Shown here piece after piece: positions 49,901 to 56,600 of a DNA stretch of 64,000 nt. The DNA comes from Phoronis australis (lineage: Eukaryota; Phoronida; Phoronidae): positions 316,624-380,623 of the forward strand of contig NMRA01000310.1 of the NCBI GenBank assembly GCA_002633005.1. Direction: 5' to 3'. The position numbers and the translations under genes are program-made. Below the pieces are notes generated by a model that was not told the origin of the DNA, did not search any database, and saw nothing but the letters and a program-made list of their open reading frames with translations. Position 1 is the stretch's first letter. Every line of letters begins with the position of its first letter.

Positions 49901-51600
49901 TTAGGTATGCTAATTATTTGTTTGTTATATAATATCACCACTCCCAATGACAGCATTTCATTTTCGTTGTTTGTTTACACATCTGGTTAATGTATTCAAA
50001 CATTTTTTTAGTTTGAATTTTTGAAATGTCTGAATAATTTTGGAAATAAGACATTCATCAAAGTCGCATTATGCAGTGGGTGACATGGCTGACAACTATG
50101 GCAATTTCCAGCAAAACAATGAAAAGGTCAGGCATGGCAGTGGAAATGGCTGAACAAATCAGCCTCAACACGTTCACCAAAAAGCAATCTTTTAGAAAAG
50201 TGGCGAAGCACATGTTAAGTGTGGTACAAAAGGGTCAGTGTTAATGATGTCCACGGAGTTTATCCCACAAAATTATATGATAATGTAAACAGATGGTTGC
50301 CATTTCAGATTGTTCACATGAGAGACATATTGCAAGCGTACTGCATACATAACCCCAGTGTTGGCTACTGCCAGGGGATGAACTTCATTGTTGGAATGAG
50401 TCTCTTATTTCTGGATGCTGAGAACGCCTTCTGGTGAGTAAACTGTGACCTCTGGTGAAACAAACTGTTGGCAGCAGATGGTTTCGTTCAGCTTTGCCTT
50501 ATCATGTCAGTAGAAGCTGGTGTTCTCAGTGAAATATGAAATGATATCTATTTTTTTACACCGGCATATTGATTACTCGGATGCTTGTTGATATGCGAGT
50601 GCATATCGCCGGCCTCATAGTCTGACTGGTGTTTGCGTCGTCTTGAAACATTGTGTTGCACTTTGTTTGATGATTACGGTGTGCATGGCTAAGGTTGGTT
50701 AGGACAGAACTGACTACTGTTGTGCCCCCTGGTGGTAATTTAAGTAATTCTTTTGTGTACCTCTTCATCTGCAAAGTTCATGTTGATTGATATAATTAAC
50801 AAGAAATATCCGCCAATGTTTGAACGTATATGTCTGGTGCTGCGTCCTTAGTGTCAATTTTTGGCAACGTCCTATTTGTCAGGGATATTTTTTTGCATTG
50901 ACATTTCTATTTACCAATTAAAATGATAGGTGTTCACTCGACTCAATGAATTATAACACTCCTTTTTTGGAAAGAAGAAATTCTAACTAATGCTGCAGCA
51001 TTAGGAGCAATAATTTTTCTTCCACCAATCAGTTTGATTGGTCGCTGTGAAACGTAGCAGATGTACTTTTATTTAATTCGTAGTATTTGAACCGTCAATT
51101 CTTGTTAAACCAGCTGACTGCAAATGCCATGGAAGATGCCCTATTTCGGCATGTTCTTGGCAAAACTTGCTGGTTTCCACCCATCCAATGCCTGTTTCAT
51201 CAAGCCGTTGAAACCAGCTCGTATGTTATGGGAACTTACTTGGTGGGATGGGGCCTTAAATATAACGATGTGTCAATGATTCATGTTTTTCTAAGATTTT
51301 CTTTGTGTGTTCTTTGTGATATGGCCAACAGGTGGCGTGCAGACCAGACTTAAAATGTTTGCGATTTTCTTTGTTCGTATTCATGACAGGACCCTGGTGG
51401 CCATCACTGAGAACTACTTTACGTCCAACTACTTTGATCAGAACCTGATTGGTGCGCAGGCCGACCAGGAGGTATTGAAGGAGCTGTGCAAGGACAAACT
51501 CCCGCGACTGTACCGCCACCTGGAGGACATTGACATCGACTTGTCCACGGTCACACTCAACTGGTTTCTTGCCATCTTCTTTGACTCGGTCCCATTTGAG
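25865..51600 (+). CDS. TBC1D2: TBC1D2/TBC1D2B-type Rab GTPase-activating protein, 19 exons, 3' incomplete
   Basis: Nineteen exons with consistent GT-AG borders and phases give 776 codons without a stop. The order is: PH domain (residues about 9-101), Ser/Thr/Asn-rich linker (about 130-255), Cys/His-containing segment (289-302), coiled coil (about 345-510), TBC domain (from about 590 and cut off at 776). The TBC domain keeps both catalytic fingers: Arg649 in ISLDLLR (IxxDxxR) and Gln686 in YCQG (YxQG), so Rab GAP activity is expected. In the family the PH and coiled-coil parts guide the protein to endosomal membranes and to Rac1 or Rab7 partners. Whether this is the TBC1D2 or TBC1D2B counterpart cannot be decided; the order PH-coiled coil-TBC and the motif QNQNRFLNEEV are shared by both. 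The exons for the last ~60-80 TBC residues and the stop were not found up to 64000. Confidence 0.9.
27507..27983 (+). mobile_element. MITE copy in TBC1D2 intron 1 (inverted relative to 31402-31885)
   Basis: It shares ordered blocks with the inverse complement of 31402-31885: CCCTTTCATRCTAA at the left end, AGTTATCACCAGGGGCCACT, GGCAGTGTCG, ATGTTAGCATGCA, GCTATCTTGC, and ACTACCGAAG. About 50 bases near the right end are missing. Its right end lies about 25 bases from the exon 2 acceptor, close to where the polypyrimidine tract and branch point must be. Confidence 0.65.
28007..28184 (+). CDS. TBC1D2: TBC1D2 exon 2 (PH domain core)
   Basis: Acceptor TTGTATTGTTTCAG. Encodes LKSKRRLWFMYDESGCQLVC and the following PH strands up to IQNQFIIR. 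KRRLWF corresponds to the RRWFVL block of PH domains. Donor GTAGGG at 28185; phase 2. A MITE ends only about 25 bases upstream of this exon. Confidence 0.9.
28900..29480 (+). repeat. Head-less copy of the GTGGCAATTTT-module repeat family
   Basis: Modules with TTCTAGTGGCAATTTTATTT, CTCTTGTGGCATTTTATG, GCCTAGTGGCAATTTTGTTT and CCCCTAGTGGCCTTTCTG recur at irregular spacing, with GAxxTTTGGCA blocks between them. Compare 11943-12310 and 34384-35260. It lies in intron 2. Confidence 0.5.
29788..29860 (+). CDS. TBC1D2: TBC1D2 exon 3 (end of PH domain)
   Basis: Encodes REHFLTADNHESMMIWLLGL and Q. The F.L.A....M..WL pattern is the C-terminal strand and helix of a PH domain, with its invariant Trp. Donor GTAAGG; phase 0. 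Confidence 0.9.
31402..31885 (+). mobile_element. MITE with ~14-bp TIRs in TBC1D2 intron 3
   Basis: The ends are inverted: AAGGCCCTTTTATACT at the left, and AAGGCCCTTTCATGCT when the right end is read on the minus strand. There is no coding capacity. Length is 484 bases. It is homologous to 27507-27983 in the opposite direction. Confidence 0.7.
31928..32008 (+). CDS. TBC1D2: TBC1D2 exon 4
   Basis: Encodes AKRDAFMKKVLPPPITDKWD then MPLLRKR, the short segment after the PH helix. It is 81 bases, phase 0 at both ends, so it could be skipped without a frameshift. Confidence 0.85.
32071..32602. repeat. Tandem duplication, 272-bp unit, intron 4
   Basis: GTGAGGGGTTGTTTCGTGAC starts both copies (32071 and 32343). 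Both run through GGTCAACCATTTTAAAACCA and end near TTGATGTTTGTT. A few percent differences and one short deletion separate them. Confidence 0.9.
33957..34004 (+). CDS. TBC1D2: TBC1D2 exon 5 (possible cassette)
   Basis: Good acceptor (GGTGTTTTAG) and donor (CAGGTGAGT). Encodes ALTPRFLCVEMFCMYQ, 48 bases, phase 0 at both ends. The peptide is hydrophobic and unlike the polar linker around it, so this may be an alternative cassette or a chance exon; the frame holds with or without it. Confidence 0.5.
34082..34160 (+). CDS. TBC1D2: TBC1D2 exon 6 (linker)
   Basis: Encodes SDTDISPSLPPPASSDSRMR then HNSTPQ, a disordered Ser/Pro linker. Donor GGTAAG; phase 1. Confidence 0.75.
34384..35260 (+). repeat. 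Dispersed repeat with ATATTTATATGTGGG head, copy 2
   Basis: CCACATATTTATATGTGGGT then ACATATTGCC opens this copy, matching 11943. It then shows at least five successive modules with GTGGCAATxTG, CACCTAGTGGCC, CCCCTAGTGGTGATTTTG, CTAATGGCAATTTTAG and ATTTTCATGAAATTTGGC. It lies in intron 6 and has no coding capacity. Confidence 0.6.
35737..35798 (+). CDS. TBC1D2: TBC1D2 exon 7 (linker)
   Basis: Encodes SNTCHASTSRNGSVDSANNL after completing a Gly codon. Donor GTAAGT; phase 0. Polar, probably disordered and a likely phosphorylation target. Confidence 0.75.
36052..36101 (-). mobile_element. tRNA-derived SINE head, intron 7
   Basis: Read on the minus strand it has an A-box-like TTTGGCTCAGTGCC (around 36086-36099) and a B-box-like GTGGGTTCGATTCTG (around 36053-36067), the internal RNA polymerase III promoter spacing of a shortened tRNA. 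The rest of the SINE would extend to lower coordinates; its limits are unclear. Confidence 0.5.
36511..37038 (-). mobile_element. Truncated Penelope-like element insertion with 12-bp TSD
   Basis: CTATCACGTGTC occurs directly at 36499-36510 and at 37039-37050, a target duplication around a 528-bp insert in intron 7. Inside, a minus-strand frame ends with ELKSPEALHISWCKPNFNRQ, which resembles the C-terminal tail of GIY-YIG Penelope-like proteins (EALHI....P.LN.Q). Inverted arms (about 36511-36605 and 36915-37009) flank it. The right arm carries a hammerhead-like motif on the plus strand (36928-36985); the left arm has a decayed version on the minus strand. Confidence 0.6.
36928..36985 (+). ncRNA. 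Hammerhead-ribozyme-like motif in PLE arm
   Basis: Core boxes: CTGATGA (36938-36944) and GAAA (36967-36970). Between them are GGTGT (36946-36950) and ACACC (36962-36966), which pair as stem II with one extra base (T36945). After GAAA, the self-complementary ACATGT and then C76 give a GUC cleavage triplet. Stem I pairs CTT (36935-36937) with AAG (36977-36979) and, beyond an internal loop, AATC (36928-36931) with GATT (36982-36985). Penelope-like elements are known to carry type I hammerheads with very short stem III. The extra base before stem II makes activity uncertain. Confidence 0.4.
38542..38732 (+). CDS. TBC1D2: TBC1D2 exon 8 (linker)
   Basis: Encodes GYHSNNSSDHDSDGVFRNNN and continues to LANQRKTSSDTELSERPR. 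Asn/Ser-rich and charged, with no domain. Acceptor TTGTTGCAG, donor GTATGA; phase 2. Confidence 0.8.
40265..40468 (+). CDS. TBC1D2: TBC1D2 exon 9 (Cys/His segment)
   Basis: Encodes a hydrophobic start (SLILQPLTEFISGLGLPL), an acidic stretch and VCFVCGRHDCHGDGC (Cys289, 292, 297, 302; His295, 298). This CxxC-x4-C-x4-C cluster could bind one zinc ion. I do not recall it in the vertebrate proteins. Phase 2 at both ends, so 204 bases can be skipped in frame. Confidence 0.8.
41911..41994. repeat. 42-bp direct duplication spanning the exon 10 acceptor
   Basis: GTTGGACAGTAATATCATGT begins both units (41911 and 41953). Each contains CCCTTTACAG followed by TTCATT. The duplication therefore copies the polypyrimidine tract, acceptor and first exon bases. 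Confidence 0.9.
41985..42071 (+). CDS. TBC1D2: TBC1D2 exon 10 (start of coiled coil)
   Basis: Encodes SLSSQSASGDSAIDHDWTAR then VTDMEKEL. The acceptor CCCTTTACAG lies in the second copy of a 42-bp direct repeat, so an identical acceptor stands 42 bases upstream. Using that one adds a segment with an in-frame TAA. Donor GTAAGT; phase 2. Confidence 0.8.
42411..42494. repeat. Pentanucleotide microsatellite (AATGT)n
   Basis: About 16-17 tandem AATGT units with one ATTGT interruption, in intron 10. Confidence 0.95.
43149..43286 (+). CDS. TBC1D2: TBC1D2 exon 11 (coiled coil)
   Basis: Encodes MATKCELANLKNRETQYKDM then IVEREAIIVDLSEMIERLQN and NIKDSN, with clear heptad spacing. Donor GTAAGT; phase 2. 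Confidence 0.9.
43519..43587 (-). mobile_element. tRNA-derived SINE head or tRNA pseudogene, intron 11
   Basis: On the minus strand GTGCCAC (from 43587) can pair with GTGGCAT (to 43519) as an acceptor stem (6 of 7 pairs). A T arm GTGGG-TTTGAGT-CCCGC is fully formed, and GTGGCGTAAGTG resembles an A box. The anticodon arm is not clean. Position in an intron and trailing non-tRNA sequence toward lower coordinates point to a SINE. Confidence 0.55.
45391..45555 (+). CDS. TBC1D2: TBC1D2 exon 12 (coiled coil, NRFLNEEV motif)
   Basis: Encodes LQEKQRVLQNQNRFLNEEVR and flanks. The xTQNKFLN/QNRFLN motif is a hallmark of TBC1D2 and TBC1D2B, and this exon is the best single piece of evidence for the assignment outside the TBC domain. 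Donor GTGAGT; phase 2. Confidence 0.95.
46156..46288 (+). CDS. TBC1D2: TBC1D2 exon 13
   Basis: Encodes CIQALEAEVEKWKRDYVYLL then QSTVTIPLTDCNDDMEV, aligned with the E.KYL.LLQE...P region that follows the coiled coil in the family. Donor GTAGGT; phase 0. Confidence 0.9.
46942..47012 (+). CDS. TBC1D2: TBC1D2 exon 14
   Basis: Encodes HKERIQALLESARKTNPGLP then TFE. It corresponds to the short helix before the TBC domain (REVIAQLLEDAL in the human protein). Phase 2. Confidence 0.85.
47862..48048 (+). CDS. TBC1D2: TBC1D2 exon 15 (pre-TBC region)
   Basis: Encodes VHVDSHGFRHKYQDDGLLLH and LQWKDFLKSSVTFKRT. D.YGFR...DD and KWE.YF are conserved before the TBC domain in this family. Donor GTGAGA; phase 0. 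Confidence 0.9.
48391..48543 (+). CDS. TBC1D2: TBC1D2 exon 16 (TBC domain start)
   Basis: Encodes KELKLLCRRGVPPQYRSDVW then TRLVRARVDDIM. R.GVP...R..VW is the opening motif of TBC domains. Phase 0 at both ends. Confidence 0.95.
49128..49217 (+). CDS. TBC1D2: TBC1D2 exon 17 (TBC arginine finger)
   Basis: Encodes FAARYRKQISLDLLRTMPNN then VHFSSLSSDG. It contains IxxDxxR with the catalytic Arg649. Donor GTAAGT; phase 0. Confidence 0.95.
50309..50433 (+). CDS. TBC1D2: TBC1D2 exon 18 (TBC glutamine finger)
   Basis: Encodes IVHMRDILQAYCIHNPSVGY then CQGMNFIVGMSLLFLDAENA and FW. YCQGM holds the catalytic Gln686. Donor GTGAGT; phase 2. Confidence 0.95.
50560..50900 (+). repeat. Diverged copy of the GTGGCAATTTT-module family
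   Basis: Contains GATATGCGAGTGCATATCGCC (diverged head), TGTTGTGCCCCCTGGTGGTA and a final TTAGTGTCAATTTTTG module. It lies in intron 18. Confidence 0.4.
51390..51600 (+). CDS. TBC1D2: TBC1D2 exon 19 (TBC domain, last exon seen)
   Basis: Encodes TLVAITENYFTSNYFDQNLI then GAQADQEVLKELCKDKLPRL and STVTLNWFLAIFFDSVPFE. The LPRL, NWF and DSVPFE blocks are TBC motifs. Donor GTAAGT follows at 51601. The expected next block (IWD.FL.EG..V.FR) was not seen downstream. Confidence 0.95.
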
Positions 51601-52416
51601 GTAAGTGTACGGAGCTGTGATACTTGAATGGTCAACAATTCAATGCTGAGTTTTGGGACTAACAGTGCTCTTTTTTCAGAAAACGAGATATTTTCACATT
51701 TTTTCAAGGAGACAAGTGTTAAATAAAATGTTTTATTTTTAAAACTATTAAAATTACGTCTTCATTGGTAATGCATAATGTGGTGTGATATATTCAGGGC
51801 ACACATATACATGACTATGTTTTGCATGCCCTGTTTCTCCACTACATTCCATGAACCGTCCAGTTACCTTGTAATACTATGACGCGTTCTGGATCCGTAA
51901 CACCCTTGCAGGCTATAGTTAAGTGCAGGTGTGAAATATCACAGGGAAAAAACGTTTACACCATTTTACGTGGGAACAGTGGTGGTGTTTATACTGCTTA
52001 TTGAAGCTATCTGCTCAACGTTTTTTTAAGATGGAAGATCAAGTTAAACTATTGTGTCACATTCGGAAGTACATCGAAGTACGAAACAAATAATGATGGA
52101 CAGTGAGAACTACCGAGATGAAGTTCGCAGGATTTTTCAAACATTTTCTGCCAATGGAGAATGGCAACTTTTCACTTATTTAGCACTCGCTATGGTGGAC
52201 AACTGAAATTTTCTTTTGTCAATTTGAGGAGAAAATTTAAGAAAATCTAGTCTAAACCTTGCTTAGTAGTTTGTGGTGTGAAGATGTCACAAAGCAACAT
52301 TCTTGGTGATGTTACCAAAATTTGGCAGTTATTTTTGTGTGAAGTAAGTGAACTGTAAAACAGTTAGTAGAACGTTGGATTAGATATTCATAGGTGGCGC
52401 TGTTGCATAGTACTGT

Positions 52417-52623
52417 ATTGAAATAAAGATTGCAACCTATTGGTGACCTGGTTACATTTGAGACCTAGCTTTCGGGTCTGTCATGGGCCCTTCGTCAGAG
52501 TGCTGGCACGGATTTCCGTGTCACGTGGCCACCTGTGGGCGGTGCTTGGCAGCTGTAAAACACCACCAGGTGACAGCCACCAAATATAACGAGGCTGGTG
52601 ATAGGTAACAATCTTTATTTCAA
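52417..52623 (-). mobile_element. Short inverted-arm element with hammerhead-like hairpin (PLE-related?)
   Basis: ATTGAAATAAAGATTGCAAC at the left recurs inverted at the right end as ATTGAAATAAAGATTGTTAC. On the minus strand CTGACGA (52498-52492) is followed by A, GGG...CCC and GAAA, then the self-complementary AGCT. The layout matches the arm of 36511-37038. A minus-strand frame upstream contains LSPGGVLQLPSTAHRWP, which I do not assign with certainty. Confidence 0.4.
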
Positions 52624-53076
52624 TGTTATGGAGTGATTGTGGTGTTTGGGGCCTGTGCACATGCAAACACATTTTATTTGAGTTTTGAAGTTTACTTAGC
52701 ATGTAAATTCGTAAAATAATGAAATGATTTGTGAAATTTTAGGCACTGACAGAGAATTCCTATGAATGTGAATTAAAAACAGTACTCACATTTTTGTACT
52801 GTTGGCTTATGTTTGGATGTTTCCACGCAAGTTACTACATTTTACTTGATTTTCAGATTTCTCCATATTTCATTAACTCGTAGGTGATATTAAAAGCATT
52901 AGGTTCTCCTAATCAAATCAGCAGTTATTATCCAAGCAATGAAAATGTAATTATCGTTGAAGGTAGACAGTATGTTTCTGTTTGATCATCTATTTGGTGA
53001 CCCTGTCTGCATATGCATGAACCTACTCGATAAAATCTTCCACAACAACACTGTTACAACGTCCAGATGATGTCAA

Positions 53077-53690
53077 TCAGTCTCGTCGACTTATCTTCAT
53101 CACTGTCCGGTGCAGCTGCATCCAATCATCTTTGTTATGGTTGAACCAGACAATGCCGATGAATGCTCGCCCATTCAGGTTACCATAGTGACAGTGCTTG
53201 TACCACCAACCAGACGTGTAAAAGCGAGCGCAGTGCGTACTGCTGGCGTCGTTGTCCATCTCCTGTGTGCTGAAGGCCATGTTGTTTGAGTATGACAGCG
53301 AATCGGTGGCGTTACCCGTGTATCCACTCACCGACAGCTTGTAGTTGTTGGCTTCGTCACCAACGCGGAAGTGCTGATACTCCGCTACCCACAATTCATT
53401 TTTCATATCCCACATTTCAATGCGCAGACTATAGTTTCCCTGGTGTGTCATGTGATAGAGATTTTCGTTGCCTATCCAGTAATCACCGTCAAGGTCTCCA
53501 AAACCTTCACGGTAGTCGTACCATGGGCGGGCAAAGGACACGTCTCCTTTCACACGTCGTTGAATGACGGTCCACGATTGTTGTCGATTTGGCACGTTGC
53601 ACTTTACAGGTAGTGAGAGAGTGGACCCCATTGGTCGAATCAGATAGAAGCCAGTCATTGGGTTACCTTGCCTGAATATTTGAGTACAGT
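53077..53690 (-). CDS. FReD gene exon 4: complete fibrinogen-related domain
   Basis: Acceptor TTTCTTTCAG. Encodes CTQIFRQGNPMTGFYLIRP, WTVIQRR, GNYSLRIEMWD, GYTGNATDSLSYSNNMAFST and WWYKHCHYGNLNG, all FReD landmarks. Cysteines 554/583 and 706/719 have the spacing of the two conserved disulfides. Asp698 and Asp700 (DND) match the calcium site. Between NLNG and the C-terminal KIS the loop is about 8-10 residues shorter than usual (NGRAFIGIVWFNHN), so the binding-site loops may differ. Stop TGA at 53077-53079. A possible AATAAA on this strand is at 52619-52614. Confidence 0.95.
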
Positions 53691-56600
53691 CTGAAAGAAA
53701 TATATAACTACAGTTAATCTTCCACTACAATGGCATATGGGTGAGACTGCATTGATGGCTATACAAATATTGACCAATCCTGAGGTTGATAACTGGTCCC
53801 AAGAGCAACATTGATCTCCATTGGTCCATATGATCTTATGTCACTGTCTCAGGATCAATATGTAACACCTCAAGATATGCTTTATTCTTCTGATTATTTC
53901 GGCTCAGGTTAGGTAAGCTTGATGTTTTTACTGGCATCGTCTGCTCTGTTTGTGCTCAGAGCTTATTGTTTCTACTGCCTGATTGGTCAGATGACAAATA
54001 TTGACATCTGACATTGAAGTGGCATGAATAAAACGCGATATACCACAACCAGCTTGGTAAGTATTGCGATTTGTCAGAAATTATCGCACAAGGTTTTAGC
54101 CAATCAGAGGACAGAAGTATTAGTGGCTTTGTGATAATCAAATTATAACACTTACCCTTTGGCAGGAAAGTCGCAAATCTGTCCACCTCCTGCTGCGAAT
54201 GCTCAAATGAAGGAATGAGGCTGGAAATGTTCTCGGACATCTGTGACAGTTTCGTGATGGCCACGTCATTGGTATGAGCGTAAGAACTAATCTCCGTGAT
54301 GTCCGAAACTAGTTTCCTGATATGTCGGTCATGTGATTCGCTGCTCTGTTTCAGGAAACGGAGCTCGAGTTCTAGATTCCTGACGCGTAATTCATGGGTG
54401 GCCTTGCTGTGCGACCTTTGGCATTCCTGTAGTGAGGCATTAAGCACTTTGACCTCAACATGTGCTAGACGGTTGTCAATAGAGCTCACTTTGGGCGTCA
54501 GTTTGTCCAGTTTGTAAACGGCACTCTTTAAAGCTGATGACGCACGGCTGACGTGCGTCTTGAGACGATCTGATGTCAGTGAGACATTGTCCTGAATAGA
54601 TTTAACATGAACGGTCATCGTTCGTTGTTTCTCCTGCACTTGGTGTTGAATGTCTGCCAGGAGTTTCTGAATATATCGAATACGTCCTCCAAATGGTATG
54701 GTGCTCTCGCGGGTTTTCTCTATCTTGTACTTGTTTTCTAACATTGCCCTCTCGTTATCCTTAATGTCCACATCGACCGTTTTACGCCACTTCGACACAT
54801 CAAGTAACTGATCTGACAAGTTAATAATATTGTCTTCCACACTCTTGAATGCCTGTGTCCAGCCCGTCTTGGCATCGTGCAGCAAATCTTGTACAGCAGA
54901 TACTGTGCTAGACATGTTTTGCAATGTAAAATTCAGGATGTCCATCTTGGATGACTGCGATGACACCTGGTGGTGAATGTTGCTCACTCTGGTGGTCACC
55001 ATCTGCTCTGTCTTGGAGATGTGATTCATGGCATGCCCTATAGTGTTACTGTTCTCTTCTACGGTCGATGCAATCTTGTCCCATTCTTCACGGTCACCTG
55101 ACCCCTCTGTGTTCCCTACATCCACCAGTCTCACCTGGTTGGTGATGTTGAGCTCTTTCTTGAAGTTGTTTACGGCCAGCTCCAGCCCTGTAAAGTTGAG
55201 CTTACCCTCATGCACCACATCGGTAACGCGTTGCAGCCTGTCTTCAATTCTATTCAGGCGCCGATCAAAGTTATCTACCCTGATCTGTTGACCCTCGTAG
55301 GTTTCTTCTATCAGGTCCATGAATGTTTCCAGTGAGCCGTTGGTGATCTTCTGCTCCCTTTTGATGATGAGCACGTCATCATGGAATCGGTTCTGGGCAT
55401 CCTTGAGGTCTCTTACAGCCTAAAACATGAACACACTTCCTCAATAATGCGTAACCTTATGTCTAAGAAAAAAGCTGTCGATCACTCACTTTTGGGCCCA
55501 TGAATGTGTTGAACATTTCAAACATTTCCAGTTTCAATGAGTGTCCCAGTCGGACATGGTTTTCTAAATAATGCAGATATCTGACCAGTAGTTTTGTTTT
55601 CCCTGGCATAACATGCGCTGACGCACTGGCCATCCCGTATCAACTGAATTTACGTTACAATAAGCGCCCCCCTTGAAACAAATTTGTCTTTGGATCCGGG
55701 CACTTATTAGGGAGAATATAGTAGTTCCAGTTGAAGTCACTAAATGTAATAATTTCTGTGCTCCACACAAATAAATTTAGATCAGCGTCGCCGATACTGT
55801 CCATGGTTGGCGCTCAAGGTTCTTTCATTGACAGAGTGTAGGATACCATCCAACAGGCGTAAAACGTGCGTGATAGAAAGGTGAAATGTTCTTAGCGTAG
55901 ACTAGCAAAATGGCCACCACTGAAGTAATAGAATTGGCTTGGCTCGAATATTGAATTACGGGAGGATACAAGGAATTTCAGGTCCATAAGTGAAGGTTTC
56001 TCAATATTAGCGTCTTGTGAGGGCATTACAGACCGCACCTTGCTTGGACCATGATTTTTAACTCTTATAAAGCACTAGTGAGGTTTATGTAACTCTTGAA
56101 TGACTGTTTGTTGGAAGTTCCTGGACAAACTTAGACTGTTCAGGGACAACGAAATTTCTTACTGCGTAAAAACGCCTGAGGTCTGTTTCACAAAAATGAC
56201 TTAAGACCGAAATTCGATCTTATGCTCCCTTTCCACAATCGCTGAAAAAAAAGTTAGCCAAATAATTATGAGCGCATCACAGTCTACAAATAATTTAGCA
56301 CCTGTGTGTTTATTCTCAGAGACGTAGCACATTTGTACAAGTGAGGTTGTGAAGCAGTTGTGTCGAGCGTAAGACCATACTTCTGACTTCAAGTCACTTT
56401 TCGTGAAAAATATCCCTGACCCTTCCTCATTGACGTGGTTTGCGTTTGCCCAAAGAAACTATCAAGCTGACAAAAACACTAACGTTTGGTTTACACTACT
56501 AATCACCATTAAGCGGGTCCCAACTGGCTCTTTGCTCAAATTACGGAATAAATGCTAAATGGAGAGTTCGCTATTGTTCAAGTCCCTGATTTATTGGCTT

